Source of the DNA: Saccharina japonica
Lineage: Eukaryota; Sar; Phaeophyceae; Laminariales; Laminariaceae
DNA length: 64,000 nucleotides
Direction of reading: 5' to 3'
Assembly (NCBI GenBank): GCA_008828725.1
Contig: MEHQ01000967.1
Location: 62,001 to 126,000, forward strand
Part shown: piece by piece, positions 10,243 through 20,400 of the stretch
How positions within the stretch are numbered: position 1 is the stretch's first letter
How the letters are laid out: every line of letters starts with the position of its first letter
The notes under the pieces: model-generated
Told to the model about the DNA's origin: nothing
Databases searched by the model: none
The model's input: the letters and a program-made list of their open reading frames with translations, nothing else
Translations under genes and position numbers: made by a program

Positions 10243-10990
10243 AGAACTCGACTCTCGACATAAATTCAAGCCGCGTTCAACCCGCTTCGTGTTGGGTGAG
10301 GCCAGCGCATGCAAACAACGGCTTCGAAGTTATCATTTGGACTTGCTAGATGTTGCCCTCGTTGTGAAATGCTCTACACCCAAACCAGGATAAAATAACT
10401 GTGTTTCGACATCGGAGAGAGATCGGGAAATATCGAGATTTTTAAAGGAGATTGATCAGGCGACCGCACGCCTGCATGGTCGACACGAGTCACAACCTAC
10501 GAGTTGCTCTTTTTTACAGGCTATTCGTACAGCAGTACAGGTATTATATAATACATCGTGGTACATTTTTGTTGCCTACAAGTTGCCTACAAATCAAATG
10601 AAATGAAAGGTCCAAACTCAAGGCCTTTCTTTGTGGCTGTCATATTCTATGGTGTAAGTATAAAACAGCAGTAACACGTAGCAATGTAGGAGGTACTGCT
10701 GTACGTACATATTTTACCAGCATGCGGCAGCATGATAAACAAATCGAGAGTTCGCACGTACACGTTGTTTACTTTTTTAGTTTCCTTCTTCGTCTAACCG
10801 CTTTGTCCGCACTCCTCGGTTTTAGGTGAAGATGCATCAGCCTAGTTGCTTCTGTCGTTTTTGCTGTTGTTGTTGTTGTTGTTGCTGCTGCTGCTGCTGT
10901 GCATTGCGTTGATGCTCTGCTGCGGCCGAGGTAACCCGCATTTCTTGCGTCACCCTTACTATGACCACTCCGTAGGAAAGCCTTGTACCC
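10243..10990 (+). repeat. Dispersed repeat R2, copy 1, right part
   Basis: Collinear with about 37850-38570. Shared blocks include CTCGACATAAA, ATCGAGATTTTTA, GAGTTCG-ACGTTGTTTAC, CTTTGTCCGCACTCCTCGG and ACTCCGTAGGAAAGCC. A (GTT/GCTGCT)n microsatellite at 10862-10903 has expanded in this copy. Together with the left part it brackets the SINE array insertion. Confidence 0.65.
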
Positions 10991-11329
10991 TGTATACATT
11001 CACACATAGTAAAAGTGAATCCGGTACATGCGCGTGAGGGGGTCTGAGGTAGTCAACCATGCGCCTGTTACGAACATTCGATAGTAAACGTGGCCGACGA
11101 AACAATAATCGATGGTGTTTGCCTACGAGTAGGTTAATTGCGATGGACAAGCTTCGTCGTTGTGGCATCGGACTGATTTGATAGCAAGCTAGCTGTGCGA
11201 CGAAGACCGCGAGCAGCAAACATATCGGGAGACCCTGTTGATAAAAGCCCGTATATCTTTGTTGTGGTGAGTCTATTCACGTTGTGTCTATACCGCTGTG
11301 CGGAGCACAGCGGAGGCCGTATTCATACA

Positions 11330-11845
11330 CAACTAAGACGACGCAGTACGGTCAGTATGACGTGATGACACTCGCTCGCCCGAACAAAACTGGCGCCATC
11401 ACCCATGAAAGTACGTATAGCCGCCACCGCCACTCTCGTGGGGGTCAAACATATGGGAGGGTCAAACGATTGAAGGTCTCCCTTTCCCGTTGTCATGGTG
11501 AGACTATCCGGATACAGTTAGCCACTGCATGAGGTGTGGTGGCGGCATTGAAAAGCTCCAACCAACAACGGGGCAATAGACCTTACCAATTATTAATGGT
11601 GTGCAAGAAGGCACTCACCACCGCTGCTAAGATCTTGGGCACCATAAGAACGACAGACAGGCTGACCTTCACGAAGGAACACAAGACATTCGGATATTTG
11701 TTTGGCAAGAAACTGGCTGTCAATTTTCTTAGGTGACTTGTGTTGTCTCCGGTAAATCTTCGTTCCTACGTAGTGTTTTGTAGTTTATCCGGGCGATTGT
11801 GTTGATAGGTAAGGTCGCCAGGTTGACAGCCCCGGCTCACGGATC
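11330..11845 (+). repeat. Dispersed repeat R1, copy 2
   Basis: Homologous to 4530-5080 read on the opposite strand. It ends just left of a foldback element. A 66-codon ORF (11536-11736) lies in it, but its counterpart in copy 1 is not preserved in frame, so I do not call a gene. Confidence 0.65.
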
Positions 11846-11846
11846 T

Positions 11847-12106
11847 ACATTATTTTATTTTTTCGTGGCACATGTCGCGACATGTTGCGACACGCCACGG
11901 ACGCTGCCGCGGCACGCCGCGACACGTAGGGTTCGGGTTAGGGTTAGCGACACTCCCCGCGACACTCCCCGCAACACTCGCCATGACACGTCGTGGGGTG
12001 TCGCGGCATGCCACGACATTCCACGGCGTGCCGCGGCAGCGTCCGTGGCGTGCCGCGGCATGTCGCGACACGTCGCGACACGTGCCACGAAAACGTCAAA
12101 TAATGT
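11847..12106. mobile_element. Foldback/MITE-like element with telomere-like core
   Basis: Left end ACATTATTT...TTTTCGTGGCAC and right end GTGCCACGAAAAC...AAATAATGT are inverted, and similarity continues inward for about 70 bp (TGTCGCGACA, CACGGACGCTGCCGCGGCA). The loop contains GGGTTCGGGTTAGGGTTAGC, which resembles telomere repeat units. All overlapping ORFs on both strands are products of the palindrome. Confidence 0.7.
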
Positions 12107-12338
12107 GCATCCCTCGTTGTGGCCAATCACAGAGGGGCCCAGGAAGAATTTCCATAGTGAAACACGCCGTCCACCTATACATGACTAAAAAGGCGTAGGT
12201 ATACGTACCTAGTTTTGATTTTTGCCCAAAATAATGCTGACAACATCCTACCCAGTACCCAAAACAATTACATCGCTGTCACATTTGGGACACTGTTCGG
12301 GTATCGTATTGGTACACCTTTGGCAGGTTGTAGCACAG

Positions 12339-12452
12339 ACTTGCACTGGTTAAACTGCAGTTCCTTGCTGCTCGGAAAGTGCAGGAGATGCTTCGGGCTG
12401 AAAATTCCCGCTTATCGGCAAGAAAGGAAAGCGAAGAAAGGGAGAAACAAGA
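12339..12452 (+). CDS. Orphan coiled-coil exon
   Basis: A 114-nt segment is bounded by a 3' splice-like TAGCACAG before 12339 and a donor AGTGAGC after 12452. Between them one frame reads a charged, heptad-like peptide including LVKLQFLAARKVQEMLRAEN and then SRLSARKESEEREKQ. Both ends are phase 2, so the exon is symmetrical. No matching neighbouring exon was found, and it sits just right of the R1/foldback cluster. It is either part of a gene whose other exons I could not see or a captured or duplicated exon. It is unlike any exon of the 53-61 kb coiled-coil gene. Confidence 0.45.
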
Positions 12453-12632
12453 GTGAGCGATGTGCGTGGGCACAGGCATCTTCGATCAACTCGACTCTAC
12501 GAGTTGATCGATGCAGCGTTTGACCTACCTTAAGGTCCCTTGATGTTTGCTCGAGGAAGCCCAGCTACTCCGACATCCCGATGACCAACCCCAAACCATC
12601 TTCCCTGATATGTCTTTCCGAGTCGAGTTTCT

Positions 12633-12850
12633 CTAATTAAGAAGGGAACACCCAACCATAGTGGGGGCCTTGGAAACAGCTCGTCGATACATTTGCATGG
12701 ACGCATCGCTCTTTATGTTCAATTTCCCCGTTGCCGAGAACAGTAGCTTGGACAACTCTTCGAGGGAGTGTGTTGTTTTCTGGATCGATCGCATATTGTA
12801 ATGATGGCCGATACTTGGTATGCCTTTGCTTCTTCGCTCTACTGCAGTAG
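12633..12850 (-). pseudogene. Possible coding fragment, unrecognised
   Basis: One minus-strand frame ending in TAG at 12633 reads HSLEELSKLLFSATGKL followed by NIKSDASMQMYRRAVSKAP, which has the look of a globular (ubiquitin-fold or doublecortin-like) domain. A second frame over the same bases (12637-12870) is open for 77 codons. No splice site pair convincingly fixes either. I do not recognise the family, and the resemblance is only to the pattern S-L-E-E-L followed by K-L and a basic helix. Confidence 0.25.
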
Positions 12851-13299
12851 TAGTCCATGCTACTCAGCATTGAATAGATAGGCTAGTCGCTAGATATTTC
12901 TCACGACAACATGCTGTTGTTGCCTACTTTTCATCAGGCAGTTTGCATCAAAACTTACTACACTGGTGGCCATTTGGGTATCTTGTGGTGGGGGTCTATG
13001 TACACAATCTGTCAAGAAATGAGGTTGTCCATATATCCCAACGTCCCAGTTTGCACCACGTATACCCTCACAACTTCTCCAGGTTGGGCAATGTGGTCAC
13101 AACGCGCCATTTTTTTTTTTTTTATGCGTGCTGTTTATTGTACTGTTTGACGAAAATCGCGAAATCAAATAACGACACGACACAAAACGACGAAACAAAG
13201 CAATTAATAAAACAGCAAAACAAAATCGGGGGGAAATCGAAACACGAACTTAAACATACGAAATAAATCGGCGCGAAACATCAAAACACGAAACAATAA

Positions 13300-14110
13300 T
13301 ATGTACAAGGCTCCCCTCCGGGACGTGCCTAGGAGAGTGGCGCAAGGACGAACATGAAAAGCAAACAACATATATATAAATTGACTTGGTTTTTGTGAGC
13401 GGGCCGGAAATGACTTGGTTTCAGTGTGGATTCCAAATTGACTCGTTTTTGTGTGGGTGGTATGCATTGACTTGTTTTTTGTGTGCGGACAGGAAATGAA
13501 CGAAATTACCTTGCTTTCAGTGTGGGGGATCGAAATGGACTTGATTTCAGAAGGGATCGAAACGACTTGGCTTTTATTCTTTCGTTTGCCCCCCGAAGAT
13601 ATGCAGCATGAGCTTCAATATTGATCACTCATAAGCATCCTCGAACAGAAGAAAATCAAGGCCACAGCCAAAACGAAAAGGAAACCTGTAACATACATGG
13701 ATGTATGTGAAGTCTCACTCCTTTCTTTATCATACGTAATTGCTGTTGTATTTAGTGTCTCGATCGAAAGTGAGCTATTAATAGTTTTTGTTGGTGGGCC
13801 GATAATGACTTGGTTTTAGTGTTGGGATCCAAATTGTTATGTTTTAGTGTGAGGATCGTAATCGACTTGAAGTTCGTGTGGTCAGTCGAAATTGACTTTG
13901 TTCTTGTGTCGGGGCATCGAAATGGACTTGATTTTTAGAGGTGGCATCTAAAAACCTTGATTTTAGAGTCGGGATCGAACATTACTTGATTTCAGTGTTG
14001 GGGTCGAAATTAACTTATCGTTTATGGGTGGGGGTGGTTTAGTGTCGGGATCGAAGTCGACTTGGTATTTGTGTGGGGTCGAAATGTACTTCGTTTTTGG
14101 TGAAACACGT
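13300..14110 (+). repeat. Minisatellite-bearing element, ~30-bp GACTTGGTTTTAGTGTGGGG-type units
   Basis: A flank at 13306-13350 (GTACAAGGCTCCCCTCCGGG and then GCCTAGGAGAGTGGCGCAAG) is followed by degenerate ~30-bp units. Each has GACTTG, TTTTAGTGT and GGGATCGAAAT parts, running to about 14100. An unrelated insertion-like stretch lies at about 13590-13770. The same flank and units in inverted orientation occur at 32790-33530, and a third, worn flank is at 40517. Confidence 0.65.
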
Positions 14111-15220
14111 ACTCGTATATACGTACTACATTCCAAACGAAATAAGGGAGGAAACGAAAAAACACACACACAACTGCCGGTACACACAACAAATCAGTTG
14201 TATCCCTGCGAGTGCTCGCGGCCAACGAGTACATGCCAAATCCCTGAAAAAATATCCGGGTACTCATATCAGCTGTTTCTTGTTAGGCTTTCAGTCGGGT
14301 GTACATACTGAACGCCATTTTCTTAGTGTCTACGTATGGTAAACTGCCTATCATACGTACAACTATACATATGCATGGGTTTTAGTATTACATACTACAC
14401 GCCATACAATTACAGAGGGCCCTAAAGATACCCACTCGTGCCCGTTACGTGTGATGACAGAGATTCCCAGAGTACTGATAAAGCTCCATAATAAATAGCA
14501 GTAAAAAAACAACAGCCGTACTTGTATACATACCTGCATGCCAAACAACGAAAGGAAACAGAGGAAATGTCCGGGATTCGAACTCACGTTTTATACTCGT
14601 AGTCGGACCGTACGTACATGTTACATGATTATTTTCTAGAAATAAATATTGTTCGTTTTTGGAGTAAAACCGCCCGAAGACCGGTATGCTCTCATACGTC
14701 GGCATGTAGCATGCAGGGCACACACGTGACACATGGAAGACACGTGGAACCCATCAACAGCAGCAACAAGCAAGCGAGAGGTGGTGGTGGTGTGGTTTGG
14801 TGATGGATTGCTGGCTCCTATGAAAGCAACGAGTCGAAGCAACAACAAAGTAGTGCACAGCACAGATCTGTTTCCGAGGCGCACATGCAGTGTTGTACCT
14901 CTCTGTCCGGAAGTGTAAGGACAGTTGGTACATGTTTTTAATGAACAAACGTTGCTTACATTTCGGGACAGCGGAGAGATTCGTACATGAGCATCGATCT
15001 GCAGGTACCACGAGTTTGGAAGATCGCAGGCTCCGACAAACGCAAATCACCACTACTCTACAGCACGGATTTATGGCACGCGCATGCATGGTGTAATGCC
15101 TGCTGTGCTGCTGGGCGGCAGGGTTGTAACATTGAGGTTGTGCTGTAGCATGCTCTCTGCAGTGCTGCTGCTGTGTTCTTTCCTGCTCCCAGCAATGCTC
15201 CCGGCAAGAAACACACAAAA
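14110..15220. other. No gene recognised
   Basis: Only low-information ORFs are found, the longest a 201-codon minus frame rich in C, H and Q that translates CTG-type repeats. No motif, splice pattern or repeat family stands out. Confidence 0.4.
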
Positions 15221-15224
15221 AAAC

Positions 15225-15575
15225 GCATGACGGAAAAAAAAACACTCGTGCTCTCTGCATGTTCTGTTGTCTACCTGTGGTATGTCTGGGCTCTCCTGTG
15301 TGCTCATCTCGATGAGCTCGTGAAAAGGCCAAAAGCAGAACGTTATTATTTGCTGGCACGTACGTACAAAATTACGTCTCATGCATAAAATCCGGGAAAT
15401 CGTCTTATCCACTCCCGCGGGAAAAAAAACTTTGAGCGCCCGCCACGCGAGCCACAGAGCTTGGATCGAGCCCAAACCTCGACCAATGTGTCCGGCCGGG
15501 CCTCCTGTGTCGGGCTACTTAGCGGTTTGCCGAAAAGCGCTTGCGCGAAGAGAAAAGTTGCGAAAACAAACTTCA
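15225..15575 (-). repeat. Dispersed repeat R3, copy 1
   Basis: Inverted and nearly identical over long stretches to 31190-31565. Shared blocks include CCACTCCCGCGGGAAAAAA, GGCCGGGCCTCCTGTGTCGG and CAGGTAGACAAC (inverse). The segment GGGCTCGATCC resembles a Pol III B box, so a SINE origin is possible but not shown. Confidence 0.7.
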
Positions 15576-15899
15576 AACAATCTTACCTCAACATTATTCT
15601 TAATGTTACCCTTCATAATCAAGACTACGTTACTTAACATTTCGCACGTTACAGTACGTTGTAGCCGTCGCCCCAACGTAATGAGGTTGGGATGTTCCCA
15701 CAAAGTCCCGCAACGTACGCAAATGGCCACCTGTGTAGTGCTCAAAACCTATTAAGTAACGCGTACGTACTCAGGTGGCACACATTTAACGCTCCTGCCA
15801 CCACCACGTGCGCAGCAGACCCGTGCCCACCCACCTACCGAGGCGAAGTGGTCGAGATAACGGGTTGGTGGCTTTACGGCTTCGCTTCTAGGCCTAGGA

Positions 15900-17279
15900 T
15901 CAAACAAGATCAAGACCTCGATGACCTTGTTGAGGGCTGTCTGTCCCTACCGTCCCGAAAAGGTCGTCGACGTGCGCGATAAACCCGCCTACGCTCGTTC
16001 CTGCCGTCCCCGTCGCGGCTATGGGTGACAGCAGCTTGTTCTCGATCGCGGGACCTATGGAGCTCCAGGTGCACGCCAAGACGATCATTATGGCCCCTAA
16101 CCATGTGTTCCACCCGAATGTCTCCCCCAGCAGCACCGCGGCGAATGCGGTGGCCCAGATAGGTTCAGTCGACAAGACTACCGTCGACTCCGCCTCCGAC
16201 ACCTTCTCCATGGCCAGCGTCTCTAAGAACACAGTTAGCGAAGTGGTCACCAGCCCGGTCCAGAGGAGCACCAAGGGAACGACCAGCGATCCGGAAGACG
16301 GTAAGACTGTCTCGTGGAGGCTTTTGAACGACGGGGGGATTTGCCCCGCTTGTGTGCACCACCCGATCGCCAGGGCCGCCACAGTTTGCACATGTGCCGC
16401 TACAATACCAAGCGTCTCCCCGGGGTACTTCCGAGCACTACGCTCAGTCTGCCAGAAACCCACACCGAAGCTATTGGCATGTCAGGAGGAAGAAAACGAG
16501 GCGTTATTTTGAGGGGGGTGAGGCGCGGGGAGGGGGCGTTAATTGTTGAATATGGTAGACCCACGCGGGTATTAACTATGGCTAGGGTCCTGACGAGATA
16601 CTCGATCGTGGCATGTACTGCCAACACGTTGCGACAGGGTATACAGAGCCGAATGAAATGTTTACCCTTACACCCGACACAAAAACAAACAAGGTACATG
16701 ATACACAACGTTGATTCCCTCATGTCCTTTTCTCTCCGCCCTCTTGCGAGCGCTTGCACAAACACCGGAAAATACAGAAACAACATGCATAACACAAGCG
16801 TCAAAAACAATAACAACATACACAAAGCAGTAGCCCCAAATAGCTCGTGCATGCTCCCGTTGCAGCACGCGCGCCCACGCACGCCCCGCGCCCCGGCACG
16901 CTCTATCATCCCCGTCCCGCTGTGTATCACCTTTTTCACCCCAAACTCACCACAGTGGCTGCACCAGCGCCCACGCATCCCCCGTGACTGGTCTCGACTC
17001 AGCCCCGAACATTTCTAGACACGCCACCCCCGCCACTGCCAGCAGAGCGGGAAACCAGGGGCCGTGAAAGGTGGCGAACACTACCCCCTGGTGCCTCTTG
17101 TCAGTCGCTTCGGTTGCCTTGGCCGCCTTGGCTTCCTCCCCATTTGTCGCGCCGAACACAGCGTCCACAATCGGGATTAAAACCACGGCGAGGCTGCAAA
17201 CGAAAGCAGACTTGGAAGCTGTGGTGGTCATGAGCGACTTCGCCTGCGCCCAGTAGCCGACAGCGTTGAGGACGCCAAT
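15900..17279 (-). CDS. EamA/DMT-family membrane transporter, two 3' exons
   Basis: Two exons are supported: 17279-16951 and 16470-15900 (stop). The 480-bp intron has donor GTGAGT, a TTTTCTTCCTCCTGAC pyrimidine/branch region and acceptor CAATAG. The 2+1 phase join gives ALVQPLCFGVGFW, which fits the family. Exon A carries GYWAQAKSLMTTTASKSAF and LIPIVDAVFG, typical of the first EamA repeat. Exon B carries EAESTVVLSTEPIWATAFA and LLGETFGWNTWLGAIMIVLA of the second. These proteins are multi-spanning drug/metabolite transporters, often plastid-targeted in algae, and the substrate cannot be told. The first transmembrane segments and any leader are missing; exon A probably starts after CAATCGCCCAG. 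A compound microsatellite lies upstream, so the 5' exons may be distant or lost. Confidence 0.85.
16471..16950 (-). other. Spliceosomal intron of the EamA transporter
   Basis: The boundaries are GTGAGT at 16950 and CCAATAG ending at 16471 on the minus strand, with a pyrimidine-rich tract and CTGAC branch-like motif before the acceptor. Reading frame and family conservation both continue across the join, so this is one of the best-supported introns in the window. Confidence 0.85.
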
Positions 17280-17999
17280 CTGGGCGATTGAGATAGGAGG
17301 ACGGGAGGGGGGAGGCATTAGCGGCAAAGATGTGGGACTATCAACAGAAGCAGCGGTGGGGATAAAATTGTAGGCATATAGGTAACTGATGTGGTGGTGT
17401 GGGTAACTCCTCGTTTGGGAGTCGCGTGGGCTTTGCGTTGAGCCAGGCGTACGTTCATCGACCAGAGAAAGTGCGGACTACACATGCCATCGATAATATC
17501 GGTTTTAGGACTCCCCATAGCGAGTAAATCTACTGGCTGCTGTAAAGTACCTTACTCACTACCTGATATCTTAGAGCTACTACAGCAGCGGTCGATATGT
17601 ATGGCGCGTCTACGGAAAAGTCAACAAACCCAAGCAGTACTAGTGGTACCCCGAACTATGCCAGGGCGGGACCGGTATAGCGGACAAAAACAAAAATACC
17701 AAATAATAACTGGGCCACGATCCACACCCTATAGTAACGCAATCCACTGATCAGGTAAATTGACACCCTATATGCCGGCATCCACGCGGAGCCCTTGTAG
17801 CAGGCAGAACAATTACAAAACAAAAAACAGGGCCGGCCACCACGAACAGGTACGAACGCAGTCATCCACGTACCAACCGACCCACCCACACCCATCCACC
17901 CACACCCACCCATGTAAGCACCAACTGATCGACACACGCACCAACCAATCGACACACACATCAACCGACCCACCCGCCCACTACAACAGTAGTGTGGAA
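17280..17999. other. No exon recognised upstream of the transporter
   Basis: The expected first transmembrane exon (a W-G-x-N-F type motif) was not found on the minus strand here. Two related sequence bits (ATGCCGGCATC...GCCCTTGT) flank the microsatellite at about 17772 and 18310, suggesting a local duplication around the expanded repeat. Confidence 0.4.
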
Positions 18000-18024
18000 C
18001 CAGTATACAGCAGCACAGTACGTA

Positions 18025-18236
<212 letters not shown>

Positions 18237-18379
18237 AACTCATCTACAGCAGCAACAGCAGCAGCAACCCAGAAAATAGCAGCACGTACGAAGAGCGGAC
18301 AAAAATAAAATGCCGGCATCGATGCGAAGCCCTTGTTTAGCACGTACGTACAGAGTATAGCATTGGCCCTTTTTCATTT

Positions 18380-18640
18380 GTTTTTTTTGCTCAATTTTTA
18401 TACGTTTGAAATTTGTATCTTGAAATTAGTGTAAAACGGTTATCTCGCCAAGTTTTGGGTCGATTTCGATTCTGACCGAAGTTCTGGAGAACCACTGTTT
18501 TCACTTTTTTGGACACTTTTAAAACAAAAATCTGGATTTTAGTATTCGAAAACAATATATTGAAATTAGTGTAGGAAACAAATATCCTTGAAATTAGTGT
18601 CGATATTTTGACTTGATTTTAGTGTTGGGGTTAGGCCCCG
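18380..18640. repeat. Short patch related to the TTTTAGTGT minisatellite
   Basis: GAAATTAGTGT recurs four times, and GACTTGATTTTAGTGTTGGG near 18611 matches the unit of the 13.3-14.1 kb minisatellite. It is probably a decayed copy. GC-rich unique DNA follows to 18790. Confidence 0.5.
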
Positions 18641-18799
18641 AGCGGGAAAGCCCTCCGAATGCACTTTGAACCCTTGTTTCCCGCGGACCCGCCCCGTTCC
18701 ACGGGACGGAGCGAGCCGTCCCCGGGAGGCCGCCCTTCCCCGCCCCCCGCTCGCCGAGTTCACCTTACCTGTCCAGGCGGTCTAGTCTACTATTGTTTT

Positions 18800-19800
18800 T
18801 TTCCATGGACTTCCGCGGAAGCTTCCTCCATGGCAGCGGTGGAATTTTCCGTGGAAGCGGTGGAAGCTTCCATGGAAGCGTCGGAAGCTTCCATGGAAGC
18901 TTCCGCGGAAGCCCATGGAATTTTTCGTGGAAGATTCTGTGGACGTTTCTGTGGAAGCTTCCGTGGAAGTTTCCGCGGAAGCTTCCATGCTTCCACGAGG
19001 ACGGTGGAAGCTTCCACGCAGGCCGTACGTGCTTCTGCGGAAGATGTCGACGCTACCGTCATGGAAGCTTCCGTGGAAGTTTTCGTGGAAGCTTACCACC
19101 ACTCGTCCACCAAAGAAAGGGTGATCCCATCACACCCCTGATCCCACACAAACAGGCCCCGCCAGGATGTGTTCCCATAATAGCCTTCTTCATAAAAACC
19201 GCGGAATGGAGCCATCCTAGACCTGTCCAGGTGCGAAGCACAAGGTCAACTCCCAGCCTCGCTCTTTCCACCACGGGGTCAAAACGCGGAAGTTTCCGCC
19301 GCTTTCACGGAAGCTTCAATAACTTCCATGGAAGCTTCCAACACTTCCATGGAAGCTTCCACGGAAGCGGTAGCTCTCCATGGAAGTGGTTGTGTAACCT
19401 TTCATGGGAGTGACGGAAGATTCCGTGAAAACGTCCACGGAAGCGTTGGGAGCTTCCGTTGAAGCTTCGCCAACTTCCGTGGAAGTGATGGAAGCTTCCA
19501 TGAAAGTCCTTCAAACGTGTGGACGTTCGTGGAAGCGAATACAGTCCACGAAAGCTTCCATGGAAGCTTCCACCCATACTTCCGTGGAAACTTCCACTGT
19601 AAACTTCCACGGAAGTTTCCACGAAAGCTTCCGCGCTTCCATGGAAACTTCCAACCCTTCCGTGGAAGCTTCCGCCGCTTCCGTGGAAGCTTCTGCCGCT
19701 TCCATGGAAGCTTCCACCGCTTCCATGGAAGCTTCCATGGAAGTGATGGAAGCTTCCGTGGAAGCGGCGGAAGCTTCCATGGAAACTTCCGTCTAGTTCC
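18800..19800. repeat. Self-complementary GGAAGCTTCC / TTCCATGGAA satellite
   Basis: About 1 kb is built from GGAAGCTTCC and TTCCATGGAA or TTCCGTGGAA, both palindromic or nearly so, in 9-12 bp steps. About 125 bp of unrelated sequence (19115-19250) interrupts it. Because the unit is its own complement, all frames on both strands stay open (SFHGSF, MEASMEAS and KLPRKLP translations). No start, splice or domain evidence makes these real. Confidence 0.85.
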
Positions 19801-19811
19801 ACGAAAAAAAA

Positions 19812-20400
19812 CAAAAGTGTGCCTTACCCCGAGTTCGGCACCGGGGTCCGTTCTCTCGGCGGGGTCACCGAGGGCTGGCGCGTGGGGCGGCCGGGGCGCG
19901 GGTGCGGCGCCGATCGGGGTCGGGTGGCGCGCGGTAGAGCCGGTCCCCCGCAGGGCATACCGAAACCGGCTTAGTCGTGAAGATCCTCAACATCATCACT
20001 ATCACCCCTACCGAAGCGTATTATATAATAAGGATAGCGTACTATCACGACACGTCGGCTGTTTCTTGCTTGGCATTGTTGGGGAGTTCGTGCTGGTCCA
20101 ATCGTGTCCAACCTGCCGCGACAGGTTGTATTTGTGGATGCTTGTCTGTATCATGCGTGGAATCAGGCCCCACATACATGTCAGTGAGGTGGTGTGAAGT
20201 AAACCTTACCCCTGTAAGGGCGACGAAGACGAAGGGACTTGATGAGTGGGACTCGATGAGCGCTACTGTAGTACCGTCCCGTTGAAACATCATCCATGTG
20301 CACCGATGCTCCAACACCGGTTTGTGAAGGGTCGTGGATCCCCTTCGAGGCCTTGTCCACCCTCTCGCACTACTAATCTGGGCCCGCCTTACAAAATTGT
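19812..20400. other. No gene recognised; left border of the Ty3 element
   Basis: A GC-rich unique stretch to about 19970 is followed by DNA without recognisable coding. If the Ty3 element had a 5' LTR and gag they should be here, but no sequence matches the 3' region of the element. Confidence 0.4.

Noticed and set aside
11799-12198. Overlapping 60-129-codon ORFs on both strands
   Set aside because: All lie in the palindromic arms of the foldback element.
14754-15359. 201-codon minus-strand ORF
   Set aside because: C/H/Q-rich composition from CTG-type DNA, partly within repeat R3; no domain and no support in the other R3 copy.
16314-17018. 234-codon plus-strand ORF across the transporter
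   Set aside because: It runs antisense through the transporter intron and both exons, with no motif. The minus-strand reading is supported by family conservation and splice sites.
18659-19814. Several 100-226-codon ORFs with GSFHGSF or MEASMEAS repeats
   Set aside because: The underlying DNA is self-complementary, so all six frames stay open. No start context, splice sites or codon bias.
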